This document shows, piece after piece, positions 17,725 to 26,124 of a stretch of DNA of 64,000 nt (positions are counted from its first letter, which is position 1; the number at the start of each line of letters is the position of its first letter). The DNA comes from SM1-73 sp964588305 (GTDB taxonomy: Bacteria > Zixibacteria > MSB-5A5 > SM1-73): assembly GCA_964588305.1 (NCBI GenBank), contig CAZPOP010000015.1:1-64000 (forward strand), given 5' to 3'. The notes under the pieces were generated by a model. The model did not search any database. It was not told the DNA's origin and was given only the letters and a program-made list of their open reading frames with translations. The position numbers and the translations under genes are program-made.

Positions 17725-17740
17725 GCCCAATGAATTGGGC
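17725..17740. repeat. Hairpin repeat GCCCAAT-ga-ATTGGGC, copy 2
   Basis: The second copy of the 17628 element. Its downstream flank AACTACCTTATC overlaps the alaS stop codon (17743-17745), so the repeat sits exactly at the gene end. It might stabilise the 3-prime end of the alaS transcript, but it has no T-run and is not a classical terminator. Confidence 0.6.
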
Positions 17741-17742
17741 AA

Positions 17743-20337
17743 CTACCTTATCATTCTCTCTATAATCCCTGGCAGGCTATCCAGAGCTTTGTCCAGCTTC
17801 TTTGAATCCTTTGCGCCTCCTTGAGCCAAATGAGGCTTGCCGCCGCCCGTTCCTCCGGCGACTTTGGAGACTTGCTTGACCACCTCGCCGGCTTTGATCC
17901 CTCTGCTTTTGATCAAATCATCCGTCACCGTTGCTACAAAGATGATCTTCCCGTCAACGATCCCGGCCAAAACGCCGATGGTTGATTTCAGCTTTTCCCT
18001 GATCGTATCCGCCAATTTCAAAAGATCATCCCGGTTTTCAACCTCTGCCTTGTGGGCGATCACGTTGATGCCGTCAACCTCTACCGACGTTCGCGCTAAT
18101 TCTTCGATCGTGCTCTTGGCAGATTGGGTTTGAGCTTCCTTCACCCTTTTCTGCAAGAGTTTACTAGTTTTGATCAGGTTTTCAACCCTGTCCTTTATAT
18201 CATCCGGGCTGGATTTCAAGATAAACGCCAGCTCGTCCAAAATTTCTTTTTGTTTTCTGGTTAGTTGGTAAGCCATTTCGCCGGTCACGGCCTCGATTCT
18301 TCGCATGCCCGCAGCAATTCCGGTTTCGGAGATTATCTTGAAAAGCCCGATCTCTCCGGTGGCCGTCACGTGCGTTCCACCGCAAAGCTCCCTCGAATAA
18401 TCGTTGACTTCTATCATCCTGACCACGTCCCCATATTTCTCACCAAACAAAGCCATGGCCCCTAATTTTTTGGCCTCCTCGAAAGGAACCTCTTTACTTC
18501 CCACCTGTCGATTTTCCCAGATCGCTTCATTCACCAACTGTTCCACCGCATCCAGTTCGGCTTGATCCAAAGCTTTAAAATGCGTAAAATCGAACCTCAA
18601 TCTGTCCGGAGCCACCAGAGAACCTGATTGGTGCACGTGCTCTCCGAGAGTCTCTCTCAAGGCTTTGTGCAGAAGATGAGTGGCGGTGTGATTTCTTCTT
18701 ATGGAATTTCTTCTCGTGACATCAACTTTGGCCATAACCTTTTCGTTCAGAACATCCTCGATTTTTCCCTTGGTCACTTTTCCGATGTGGATTATGGCAT
18801 CTCCTTCTTTCCTGGTGTCTTCTACCCTAAACTCGAAGTCATCTGCGAAAATCACTCCCGTATCACCGATCTGCCCTCCGGCTTCGGCGTAAAAGGGAGT
18901 GTTGTTAAGAATGATCATATTACTTTTCGAGGACAGGTCGACCGTGGCCTCTTGCTCCACGTTGTCGTATCCCACAAATTCACTCTTATCAGAAGCCTGT
19001 ATTAGTTCAACCTTCCCAGCAAATCCCGCACCTGCCGTCCGGGAGCGCTCCCTTTGATCTTCCAAAAGCTTCTCGAAGCCCGAAAGATCCACAGATAGAC
19101 CTCTCTCTTGTGCCATCACCTGGGTTAAATCCAAGGGGAATCCGTAAGTATCATAAAGCTTGAAGACATCGTCTGCAGGTATCACATTTCGTTTGCTCTT
19201 CCGGGCCTTTTGGGCCACCTTTTCGAAAAGCTCCAATCCCAAATCCAGAGTCTCCCCAAACCTTTCCTCTTCGGATTTTATTACCAGAGCCACGTGCTCT
19301 TTCTTGGCCGCAAGCTCAGGGTAGACCTTTCCCATCATATCCACGACTGAGCTGGATAGTCTATAGATAAAGGGTTTGTGCAGACCCAAAAGTCTTCCGT
19401 GCCGGGCGCCTCTTCTCAAGATTCTTCTCAGCACGTAACCTTGTCCTTCATTGGAAGGTATGGCTCCATCAGCTATTGCGAAAGAAAGCGCACGAACGTG
19501 ATCGGCGACGACTCTGAAAGATTCAGTATGGTCCGAACTCTTGCAGGAAATTCCAGAAATGTCTTCGATCTTTTCGATAAGTGGAACAAAAAGGTCGGTA
19601 TCATAATTGGAGTCCACGTTTTGCATCACCGCGGTCAATCTCTCCAAACCCATGCCGGTATCCACCACTTTGGCCGGCAAATCGGTTAGCTTCCCGTTCT
19701 CGTCTCGATGAAATTGCATGAAGACTAAATTCCAGACTTCTACGAATCGTCCACAAGGACAATTGGGGCCACAGCCAGGGCGATCACACCTGTATTGCTC
19801 TCCCTTATCATAGTGGATCTCCGAACAGGGACCGCAAGGACCGACTTCCCCCATCTCCCAAAAATTCTCCTTTTCGTCGAATTTCAGAACCCTTCCTCTT
19901 TCTATGTCCGTGTTCTCATACCAGAGCTTTTGTGCTTCATCGTCATCCCGGAAAACAGTTACCCACAATCTGTCTTTGCGAAGTCCGCAGACCTCAGTCA
20001 AGAACTCCCAACCCCAGATGACAGCCTCTTTTTTGAAATAGTCTCCGAATGACCAGTTGCCCAACATCTCGAAGAGAGTGTGATGATAGGTGTCCTTGCC
20101 CACCTCCTCCAAGTCATTGTGCTTGCCGGAGACCCGGATGCACTTCTGGGAAGAGGCCGTCCTTCTGTGTTCCGGCACCTTCTTCCCCAAGATAATATCC
20201 TTGAACTGATTCATACCGGCATTGGCAAAGAGGAGAGTGAGATCATCCTTGGGAATCAAGGAAGAACTGGGATAGATCTTGTGATCCCTTTCCTTGAAGA
20301 ATTTCAAAAAGCTCGCTCTTATCTGGTGACTTTTCAT
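17743..20337 (-). CDS. alaS: Alanyl-tRNA synthetase
   Basis: An 864-residue class II synthetase. It starts MKSHQIRASFLKFFKERDHK, has the catalytic region (FANAGMNQFKDIILG, FEMLGNWSFGDYFKKEA), the editing domain with HTATHLLHKALRE and CGGTHV, and a C-terminal C-Ala domain ending in a Gly-rich KVAGGTGGGKPHLAQGG block. I choose the ATG at 20337, where the family normally starts, in place of a possible start 42 bases upstream. It overlaps the trmO stop as ATGA, so the two are translationally coupled. It is the last gene of the recA-recX-trmO-alaS run. Confidence 0.96.
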   Translation of the reverse strand: MKSHQIRASFLKFFKERDHKIYPSSSLIPKDDLTLLFANAGMNQFKDIILGKKVPEHRRTASSQKCIRVSGKHNDLEEVGKDTYHHTLFEMLGNWSFGDYFKKEAVIWGWEFLTEVCGLRKDRLWVTVFRDDDEAQKLWYENTDIERGRVLKFDEKENFWEMGEVGPCGPCSEIHYDKGEQYRCDRPGCGPNCPCGRFVEVWNLVFMQFHRDENGKLTDLPAKVVDTGMGLERLTAVMQNVDSNYDTDLFVPLIEKIEDISGISCKSSDHTESFRVVADHVRALSFAIADGAIPSNEGQGYVLRRILRRGARHGRLLGLHKPFIYRLSSSVVDMMGKVYPELAAKKEHVALVIKSEEERFGETLDLGLELFEKVAQKARKSKRNVIPADDVFKLYDTYGFPLDLTQVMAQERGLSVDLSGFEKLLEDQRERSRTAGAGFAGKVELIQASDKSEFVGYDNVEQEATVDLSSKSNMIILNNTPFYAEAGGQIGDTGVIFADDFEFRVEDTRKEGDAIIHIGKVTKGKIEDVLNEKVMAKVDVTRRNSIRRNHTATHLLHKALRETLGEHVHQSGSLVAPDRLRFDFTHFKALDQAELDAVEQLVNEAIWENRQVGSKEVPFEEAKKLGAMALFGEKYGDVVRMIEVNDYSRELCGGTHVTATGEIGLFKIISETGIAAGMRRIEAVTGEMAYQLTRKQKEILDELAFILKSSPDDIKDRVENLIKTSKLLQKRVKEAQTQSAKSTIEELARTSVEVDGINVIAHKAEVENRDDLLKLADTIREKLKSTIGVLAGIVDGKIIFVATVTDDLIKSRGIKAGEVVKQVSKVAGGTGGGKPHLAQGGAKDSKKLDKALDSLPGIIERMIR

Positions 20338-20798
20338 ATTTGATCGCCATTGTGATGGTCGAGTTTTCCTTCCAGCCATCCTATCTTCACGTCTTTTCGT
20401 TCGTCGAATTTTGGCACGTAAGGCTTGACATCCAAAAGGGGCGTGCCGTCAAAAACATCGATTTCCCCAACTTTCAGAAGATTTCCTTTTCTCTCCAAAA
20501 GCCTTACCACCGACACTCCCAGGTGGTTGGGTCGGTGAGGCGATCTGATGGCAAAAATGCCGTGCAGCTTATCCTCCAAAAAAGGTTTGCCCAAAAGGGA
20601 GAAGTCTTTGGACTTGTGAAAATAATACAAAATCATCAGATGTGAAAACCCTTCCACATCCTGTAATCCTTTTCCATATTCTTTAAATACCTCGATGCTG
20701 CCCACACCCTGAGACTTGAAGACACCCTGAATCGGAATATCTTCCTTTTTCTCATAAGGAGAATGAATTACCCCGATCGGCTCTAATGTTATCTTCAC
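20334..20798 (-). CDS. trmO: tRNA m6t6A37 methyltransferase TrmO-like
   Basis: A 154-residue protein of the TrmO/YaeB (UPF0066) family. It opens ITLEPIGVIHSPYEKKEDIPIQG and carries FAIRSPHRPNHLGVSVVRL and DVFDGTPLLDVKPYVPKFD, the two diagnostic blocks for S-adenosylmethionine binding and the active site. In E. coli TrmO methylates t6A37 in certain tRNAs. The short single-domain form is common. Its coupling to alaS (ATGA overlap) fits a translation-related role. Confidence 0.88.
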   Translation of the reverse strand: MKITLEPIGVIHSPYEKKEDIPIQGVFKSQGVGSIEVFKEYGKGLQDVEGFSHLMILYYFHKSKDFSLLGKPFLEDKLHGIFAIRSPHRPNHLGVSVVRLLERKGNLLKVGEIDVFDGTPLLDVKPYVPKFDERKDVKIGWLEGKLDHHNGDQI

Positions 20799-20853
20799 CT
20801 GATTCTTCCAGGCACACGTGCTGTCTGAAACAAAACTTGTTTCCCAATCAGCT

Positions 20854-21504
20854 TCAATCTTGACCTCTGTGGGCGGAAGGAAGGGCCAAAAGTTTCAACG
20901 AGTTTTTTGAGGTCTCGTAGGAAAACCCTCTTCTCAGCAAAAGATTGAACATCCTTCTCCTGGCCACCTTTGGTTCCAAGTTCCTGTACCTTTTCTCTAT
21001 TTTTTCCACCAGTTCCAGTGCTGCCTTATCCTCGTCCTTGCACAAATCTTCGGTTACCTGGTCGATTATATCTTTCCTTATTCCCTTCTTCCAGAGTTCC
21101 TGTCTGAGTAGCTTTCTGCCTCTTGGCTTTAATGCTAATCTATCCTTGACCCAAGAGGTGGCAAACTCCAAATCGTTAATTAAGTCAAATTCTTTCAATT
21201 TGTCAATTGTCGCGTCGACGGTCTTCTCATCGAATTCTTTCTTCTTCAGCTTCTCCCTGACTTGCTTTTCCGTTCGCCTCCTGAAGGACAAAAACCTCAG
21301 GGCCACATCCTTGGCCTCTTCTTTCCTCTCTTCCTCGGTGATCTCTTTGATTCGTTGCTGGGTAAGGTTCTCTCCTTTCTTTAGCCCGGATTTATACAAG
21401 ACCTCCTCGTCCAGACCAAAGGCGAATTCCCCATCGATGAAAACCGACCTTCTTTTGCGATTTCTCTTCTGAACCTCTATCTTGGTGACAATTCCTTCTT
21501 TCAT
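20854..21504 (-). CDS. recX: Regulatory protein RecX
   Basis: About 216 residues from the MKEGIVTKIEVQKRNRKRRSV start; an upstream ATG at 21507 is equally possible. Frames further upstream run into the intergenic repeat and I reject them. It shows the tandem three-helix RecX repeats (ALRFLSFRRRTEKQVREKLKKK; DLINDLEFATSWVKDRLALKPRGRKLLRQEL; MFNLLLRRGFSYETS). RecX caps and disassembles RecA filaments. It is directly downstream of recA, the classical arrangement. Confidence 0.88.
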   Translation of the reverse strand: MKEGIVTKIEVQKRNRKRRSVFIDGEFAFGLDEEVLYKSGLKKGENLTQQRIKEITEEERKEEAKDVALRFLSFRRRTEKQVREKLKKKEFDEKTVDATIDKLKEFDLINDLEFATSWVKDRLALKPRGRKLLRQELWKKGIRKDIIDQVTEDLCKDEDKAALELVEKIEKRYRNLEPKVARRRMFNLLLRRGFSYETSKNSLKLLALPSAHRGQD

Positions 21505-21556
21505 CATTGCGAGAGATGAGTCACTTGTAGCGGTCGAGCTTGCCCAACCTTTTAGC

Positions 21557-21597
21557 AAAGCCTGCTACAACGGCTTTTAGGCAAAGCAAGCTTTGCC
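21557..21597. repeat. Paired hairpins between recA and recX
   Basis: Hairpin AAAGCC-...-GGCTTT (21557-21577) followed by the near-perfect palindrome GGCAAAGC-aa-GCTTTGCC (21580-21597). It could fold in the recA-recX mRNA and reduce recX expression relative to recA, or it may be a dispersed repeat. Confidence 0.5.
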
Positions 21598-21675
21598 ACT
21601 ACAACCACCACCACGACGGCCCCACCGCAAAGGCTTGTTTTTGTCAGGCCCTAAATGGATCAAGAGAGGTGCCGC

Positions 21676-22746
21676 CTACTTCGCCTTCGCCTTAACCGGT
21701 TCCTCTTCTTCTTTCACTTTCTCCGAAAACCCCAGTTCTTCTTTTAACCTACGCTCGATTTCCCCAGCAATGTCTGGGTTCTGGTCCAGGAAAGTCTTGG
21801 CATTCTCTCGCCCCTGCCCTAATCTGTCATCTTTGTAGGAGAACCAGGTGCCACTTTTGTCGATGATCTTATGCTCGACCCCCAGGTCTATAAGCTCGCC
21901 CATTTTGGATATGCCCTTGCCGTAGATTATGTCAAACTCTGCATTCCTGAAAGGCGGGGCCACCTTGTTCTTGACCACTTTCACCCTGGTCCTGGATCCC
22001 GTGATCCGATCCCCCTCCTTTATGGAGGCGATTCTTCGAATGTCCAGCCTCACCGAGGAGTAGAACTTTAGCGCCTTTCCACCGGTGGTGGTCTCCGGAT
22101 TGCCGAACATCACCCCGATCCTCATCCTTATCTGATTGATGAAGACCACCGAGGTTTTGGACTTACTGATGGTTCCCGCCAGCTTTCTCATGGCCTGGGA
22201 CATCAACCTTGCCTGAAGCCCCATGTGTTGGTCACCCATCTCCCCCTCTATTTCCGCCTTGGGCACCAAAGCCGCCACCGAATCTATGGCGATCACGTCC
22301 ACTGCCCCGCTTCGCACCAAAGTCTCGGCAATCTCCAAACCCTGCTCACCGGTGTCCGGCTGGGAGATCAGGAGGTCATCGATGTCCACCCCCAGGTTTT
22401 TGGCATAGGTTGCGTCGAAGGCGTGCTCAGCATCTATGAAAGCGGCTATGCCTCCCGTTTTCTGGGCCTCTGCCATAAGGTGCAAAGCCAAGGTGGTCTT
22501 GCCTGAGGCTTCCGGCCCGAAGATCTCGATTATCCTTCCCCGGGGAACACCACCCACGCCTAAGGCCACATCCAATCCCAATGAGCCTGTGGGTATGACA
22601 GGAATTCTCTCCCCTAACGAGTCCGCACCCAACTTCATGATGGAACCTTTGCCAAACTGACGTTCTATCTGGAGAACTGCCTGATCCAAAGCTTTCCTTT
22701 TTTCATCCCTATGGGTTTCACTTCGTTCAACTTTTCCTTCTACCAC
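21676..22746 (-). CDS. recA: Recombinase RecA
   Basis: A 356-residue DNA-dependent ATPase for homologous recombination and SOS induction. Walker A is GPEASGKTT (77-85); other core motifs are FIDAEHAFD, IAIDSVAALVPKAEIEGEMGD, FINQIRMRIGVMFGNPETTTGGKALKFYSS and a Lys/Glu-rich C-terminal tail. It starts at a GTG with GAGGTGA seven bases upstream. A 14-base palindrome (CTTGTT-CT-AACAAG) lies 18 bases before the start and may be an operator. Upstream thpR and cinA complete the common cinA-thpR-recA-recX order. Confidence 0.97.
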   Translation of the reverse strand: MVEGKVERSETHRDEKRKALDQAVLQIERQFGKGSIMKLGADSLGERIPVIPTGSLGLDVALGVGGVPRGRIIEIFGPEASGKTTLALHLMAEAQKTGGIAAFIDAEHAFDATYAKNLGVDIDDLLISQPDTGEQGLEIAETLVRSGAVDVIAIDSVAALVPKAEIEGEMGDQHMGLQARLMSQAMRKLAGTISKSKTSVVFINQIRMRIGVMFGNPETTTGGKALKFYSSVRLDIRRIASIKEGDRITGSRTRVKVVKNKVAPPFRNAEFDIIYGKGISKMGELIDLGVEHKIIDKSGTWFSYKDDRLGQGRENAKTFLDQNPDIAGEIERRLKEELGFSEKVKEEEEPVKAKAK

Positions 22747-22764
22747 TTTATATCACCTCGCTTC

Positions 22765-22778
22765 CTTGTTCTAACAAG
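22765..22778. promoter_or_regulatory. Palindrome upstream of recA, possible SOS operator
   Basis: CTTGTT-CT-AACAAG, six-base arms around a 2-base centre, 18 bases ahead of the recA GTG. LexA sites are palindromes near recA starts, but their sequence varies between phyla and no lexA gene is in the window. This is a candidate only. Confidence 0.35.
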
Positions 22779-22800
22779 AGTTTTGCAGCCTATCGTAAAT

Positions 22801-22852
22801 CGCGTAGCAGAGCCTTCATGGCTCTGCGGAGGGGTAAACCCTCCGCTACGCG
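22801..22852. repeat. Branched foldback element upstream of recA
   Basis: An outer stem CGCGTA/TACGCG (22801-22806 with 22847-22852) encloses two adjacent perfect hairpins, GCAGAGCC-ttcat-GGCTCTGC (22807-22827) and GCGGAGGG-gtaaa-CCCTCCGC (22826-22846). The whole 52 bases can form a three-way junction. It resembles the layout at 10284-10333. Confidence 0.65.
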
Positions 22853-22876
22853 TATCATTTATACTTCTCTTCGCCT

Positions 22877-23431
22877 TCATAGAAGAGGTATCTTCTTAAG
22901 CGGCGTATAGATCGCACCTGCCGGATGGAGCTGACTCTTCATCACCGTGACTTCATTCACTTCTATATCTTCTGTCTCGAAGTCCGTGGATTGTACCATT
23001 TCCATCAACTTCTGGATGTTCTTCGGGGATTTCACCCTCCCCACCGTGAAGTGCGCCGAGAATTTCCTTTTCTCCTTTGGGTAACCTATCTTTTTCAATT
23101 CGTCTTCGATTCTGGCCGCCATGCCGGAAAGCTCCTCTTCCCCTTTTCCAGCGCCAACCCAGATCACCCTGGGCCTTCTCAAATCCGGAAATGCTCCCAT
23201 CCCTTTCAGGTTCGTCTTGAATCTCTTTGCGTCTTTCAAGGCCAGTTCGGCAGCCGAGAAGACTTCTTCTATCTTTTCTTCCGGAACTTCACCTAAGAAT
23301 TTCAGGGTTATGTGAATGTTGCCCGGTTTGACCCAGGAGACGAAAGCGTTGGTTTTCTTGAGAGGAGCTTGTAGCACCTCAATTTGCTTCTTTATCTGTT
23401 CGGGTAGTTCTACCGCTATGAAGGTTCGCAT
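22877..23431 (-). CDS. thpR: RNA 2',3'-cyclic phosphodiesterase
   Basis: A 184-residue 2H-phosphoesterase. It has the two HxT/S-type motifs, HITLKFLGEV and HFTVGRVKSP, that line the active site, and the family opening MRTFIAVELPEQIKKQI. ThpR (formerly 2'-5' RNA ligase) hydrolyses 2',3'-cyclic phosphate ends. The gene sits between cinA and recA, a frequent neighbourhood. Start ATG and length are canonical. Confidence 0.9.
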   Translation of the reverse strand: MRTFIAVELPEQIKKQIEVLQAPLKKTNAFVSWVKPGNIHITLKFLGEVPEEKIEEVFSAAELALKDAKRFKTNLKGMGAFPDLRRPRVIWVGAGKGEEELSGMAARIEDELKKIGYPKEKRKFSAHFTVGRVKSPKNIQKLMEMVQSTDFETEDIEVNEVTVMKSQLHPAGAIYTPLKKIPLL

Positions 23432-23453
23432 GATGATTTCCTTGTATTCTAGG

Positions 23454-23471
23454 GTAAAGCTAAAGCTTTAC
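23454..23471. repeat. Hairpin repeat, copy 2 (GTAAAGCT-aa-AGCTTTAC)
   Basis: The partner of the 7104 element, with one compensatory pair change in the stem and the same ACTCC after it. It overlaps the stop codon of cinA (23468-23470). Confidence 0.6.
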
Positions 23472-24784
23472 ACTCCAAAGTCTTGTTTTATCAAAAACAA
23501 TCTGACCAGGTTCAAGGCCGCCTGGGCTGCTCTCTCTCTGTTGGTCAGCCTATCCTCTCTGAACTGAAGCTTGTGAGCAAAGGATTCGTTTTGGTCGGCA
23601 AAGCCAATGTAGACCAAACCGACCGGCTTTTCCGGCGTTCCGCCTGTGGGACCAGCTATTCCCGTGGCGGATAAGCCATAATCGGTTTTGGCCAGCTTTC
23701 TTGCTCCCTCGGCCATCAGGATGGCCACTTCTTCGCTTACCACACCGTGTTTTTGGATTATCTCCTTAGGAACCCCAAGCAACTCGGTTTTTGCCTGGTC
23801 GCTGTAAGTGACAACTCCCCTTTCGAAATACTTGGAGCTTCCGGATACATTGGTGAACTTGGCTCCGATCAGGCCACCGGTGCACGACTCCGCCACAGCT
23901 ATGGTTTTCCGCTTCTCTGAGAGCAGGTTCCCTACCACCTCTTCCAGCCTCTGATCGTCCGTGCCGTAGATGTAGGTCCCTAAGATTTCCCTTATCTTTT
24001 TTTCGAATTCCTCAATCTTTGCTTTGCCCGGACGGGCGTCCGTATGGACCGCTTCTCCTTTTGGTTCAAGGCTTGCGGTCGATTGATTGATGGAACTCAC
24101 TACAAGCCTTATATCCACGCCCAGATAGCCGGGAAGGAAAGCGATCTTCACATCGCCTGTCGGATCGATCAATCCCTCTATCTTCTCGTAAATGGATGAT
24201 TCCGCAATACCGGTGGTTCTTAGCTTTCTGTGAACCACGAAACTCTCAGATTTCCTGGACTTCAGAATCGGCAGAACCTCATTCTCCAGCATCCATTTCA
24301 TCTCTAAAGGTACTCCGGGCAAGGCAAAGAAAAGGGTTTTGGCTTCTCCGGACTCGGCATCCGTTTCGATGAATATTCCCGGTGCCACCCCCCACCGGTT
24401 AGATAGAGGTTTTGCTCCGAAGGGGAGCAAGGCTTGATTTTGATTTATCTTGGGCATGGACACGCCCCGCGCCTCAAACGATTTCTCGATCTCTTTTAAT
24501 ATCTGTTCATGAAAAACCAAATTCCTTTTGAACGCTTTGACTATGGCCTTTTTGGTCAAATCGTCAGAGGTCGGACCTAATCCTCCGGTGGCAATTGTCA
24601 CGTCGGCACGCGAACCCGCAACGTTCAGCGCCTCAGCTATTCTGTTTATATCATCACCCACACTGGTGGAGAATGCCAGCTCGATCCCCTCTAAGGTCAA
24701 TTTTTCTGCGATAAAGGGGGAGTTGGTATCGGCGATCTGTCCTTGAAGTACCTCGTCTCCGATGGTGATTATCTCAGCTCTCAT
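23468..24784 (-). CDS. cinA: CinA-family nicotinamide-nucleotide amidase
   Basis: A 438-residue, full-length two-domain protein. The N-terminal MoaB/MoeA-like COG1058 domain reads RAEIITIGDEVLQGQIADTNSPFIAEKL and ATGGLGPTSDDLTKKA. The C-terminal amidase domain has VAESCTGGLIGAKFTNVSGSSKYFERGVVTYSDQAK and SATGIAGPTGGTPEKPVGLVYIGF. It recycles pyridine nucleotides (NMN deamidation, with the N-domain acting on ADP-ribose-type substrates) and is often linked to recA and competence. It is downstream of pgpA, separated by an AT-rich repeat region. Confidence 0.93.
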   Translation of the reverse strand: MRAEIITIGDEVLQGQIADTNSPFIAEKLTLEGIELAFSTSVGDDINRIAEALNVAGSRADVTIATGGLGPTSDDLTKKAIVKAFKRNLVFHEQILKEIEKSFEARGVSMPKINQNQALLPFGAKPLSNRWGVAPGIFIETDAESGEAKTLFFALPGVPLEMKWMLENEVLPILKSRKSESFVVHRKLRTTGIAESSIYEKIEGLIDPTGDVKIAFLPGYLGVDIRLVVSSINQSTASLEPKGEAVHTDARPGKAKIEEFEKKIREILGTYIYGTDDQRLEEVVGNLLSEKRKTIAVAESCTGGLIGAKFTNVSGSSKYFERGVVTYSDQAKTELLGVPKEIIQKHGVVSEEVAILMAEGARKLAKTDYGLSATGIAGPTGGTPEKPVGLVYIGFADQNESFAHKLQFREDRLTNRERAAQAALNLVRLFLIKQDFGV

Positions 24785-24804
24785 CTCTTGTTTCCTTATC
24801 TATT

Positions 24805-24980
24805 ATGCGGCTTAACAATGATAATTCAAAATTCAAAGGGAAAATCTCAAAGATACAATTGAAAATTCAAAATCACAAAAATCAAATCATTTGATTGCAC
24901 CAAGATATGACTTTGGCAAGATACGAATCAATTTTTAATTTTGAATTGCAATTTTGCATTTTGAATTTTAAATTTCGAAC
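24805..24980. repeat. AT-rich inverted repeat between pgpA and cinA
   Basis: The left part contains ATTCAAAATTCAAAG and GAAAATTCAAAATCAC. The right part contains TTTAATTTTGAATTGC and GCATTTTGAATTTTAAATTT. These are imperfect inverted copies able to form a long AT-rich foldback. The 206-base gap has no gene. Confidence 0.5.
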
Positions 24981-24990
24981 CCCTTTGTCT

Positions 24991-25473
24991 TTAAAGCATA
25001 TGTCCCACAAAGTAAATCATATGTAAGCTCACATTAGCATAAACGCCCGCTATCACATCATCCAGGGTCACTCCCCATCCGCCTTTCAGTTTTTCCGCCG
25101 CTCTTGCCGGAGGGGGCTTGACCACGTCAAAAAATCTGAAAAGCAAAAATGCAATCACGTACCATTTTATTTCTTTGGGCACAAACAGCAGAGAAATCAC
25201 CATGCCAGTGACCTCGTCCAGTACAATCTGCCTTCCATCCTTGCCGAAAGTCTCCTCTCCCTGGGTCGCCGACCAGACGCTTATGAAAAACAGACCAATG
25301 CTGATAGCTAACAATATATGAAAAAAAGAAGGAATAAAAAACCAAATTATCAATAATGTGATCAAACTGCCGAAAGTCCCCGGCGCCACGGGAAAATATC
25401 CGGCATAGAAGAAAGTACAAATCAGCTTGGCAAAAAGTGTCTTTTTCAAAGTGATCTTTCCGGGGTCTTGCAT
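24991..25473 (-). CDS. pgpA: Phosphatidylglycerophosphatase A
   Basis: A 160-residue integral membrane phosphatase that removes phosphate from phosphatidylglycerol phosphate. Family blocks are GYFPVAPGTFGSLITLL, DGRQIVLDEVTGMVISL, FLLFRFFDVVKPPPARAAEKLKGGWGVTLDDVIAGVYAN. The Asp residues of the last block are the metal-binding ones. It lies 63 bases after pgsA on the same strand, so the two genes carry out consecutive steps of phosphatidylglycerol synthesis. Confidence 0.92.
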   Translation of the reverse strand: MQDPGKITLKKTLFAKLICTFFYAGYFPVAPGTFGSLITLLIIWFFIPSFFHILLAISIGLFFISVWSATQGEETFGKDGRQIVLDEVTGMVISLLFVPKEIKWYVIAFLLFRFFDVVKPPPARAAEKLKGGWGVTLDDVIAGVYANVSLHMIYFVGHML

Positions 25474-25536
25474 TTTCGGGATTTCCTAAGCATCTGACGT
25501 TGGCAACGGACGATTCGTCAGTCACCGACAAGTGGA

Positions 25537-26124
25537 TTATTTTAAGACTCCTTTCAGCAAAAAGGCATTTTTGACCACATAGTCCAAACCGGTGCCGACC
25601 GTTAAAAGCATGGTGATAAAGACCATCCCATCGAAAACTCTGTAAGTGGAATCACTGGTGAGAAAAGCCCAGTTGTAGCCCAATGGCAAAAAGGTGGTTT
25701 TGAGGTTGATGTAAAGCAATATTATAACGATCACGATCATCTGACAGGCCGTTTTCCACTTAGCCAGAACCGAGGGCAGAATCACTACGCCTTTGTAGCC
25801 GGCTACGCTTCTTAAGCCGGTGACTAAGAATTCCCGGACGATTATTATCAAAATCATCCAGGCCTGAACATAGCCTAAAGCCACAAAGGAGATAAAGGCT
25901 GTGGAGGTTAGAATCTTGTCCGCCAGAGGGTCCATGAACTTGCCGAAACCGGTGATCACCCCGGTCTTTCTGGCTAGATATCCGTCGTACATGTCGGTTA
26001 GTGCCGCCACAATAAAGATGAGTGTGGAAAAATAGCGAGAGTAGACGTTGTCGATCAGAAAGAAGATGATGAATACGGGGGCTAATATTATCCGGGTTAT
26101 GGTTAACTTATTTGGCAGGTTCAT
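25537..26124 (-). CDS. pgsA: CDP-diacylglycerol-glycerol-3-phosphate phosphatidyltransferase
   Basis: A 195-residue membrane protein with the CDP-alcohol phosphatidyltransferase motif D44xxD47G48xxA51R52 ... G61xxxD65xxxD69 (TDMYDGYLARKTGVI ... GFGKFMDPLADK). It makes phosphatidylglycerol phosphate from the CDP-diacylglycerol supplied by CdsA. The opening MNLPNKLTITRIILAPVFI is typical. It is the first gene of the pgsA-pgpA-cinA-thpR-recA-recX-trmO-alaS run. Together with cdsA it shows that conventional bacterial phospholipids are made. Confidence 0.93.
   Translation of the reverse strand: MNLPNKLTITRIILAPVFIIFFLIDNVYSRYFSTLIFIVAALTDMYDGYLARKTGVITGFGKFMDPLADKILTSTAFISFVALGYVQAWMILIIIVREFLVTGLRSVAGYKGVVILPSVLAKWKTACQMIVIVIILLYINLKTTFLPLGYNWAFLTSDSTYRVFDGMVFITMLLTVGTGLDYVVKNAFLLKGVLK

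Noticed and set aside
21505..21558. 18-codon N-terminal extension of RecX
   Set aside because: The extension (MLKGWASSTATSDSSLA) is derived from the intergenic repeat; family members start at the MKEGIVTKI-like position.
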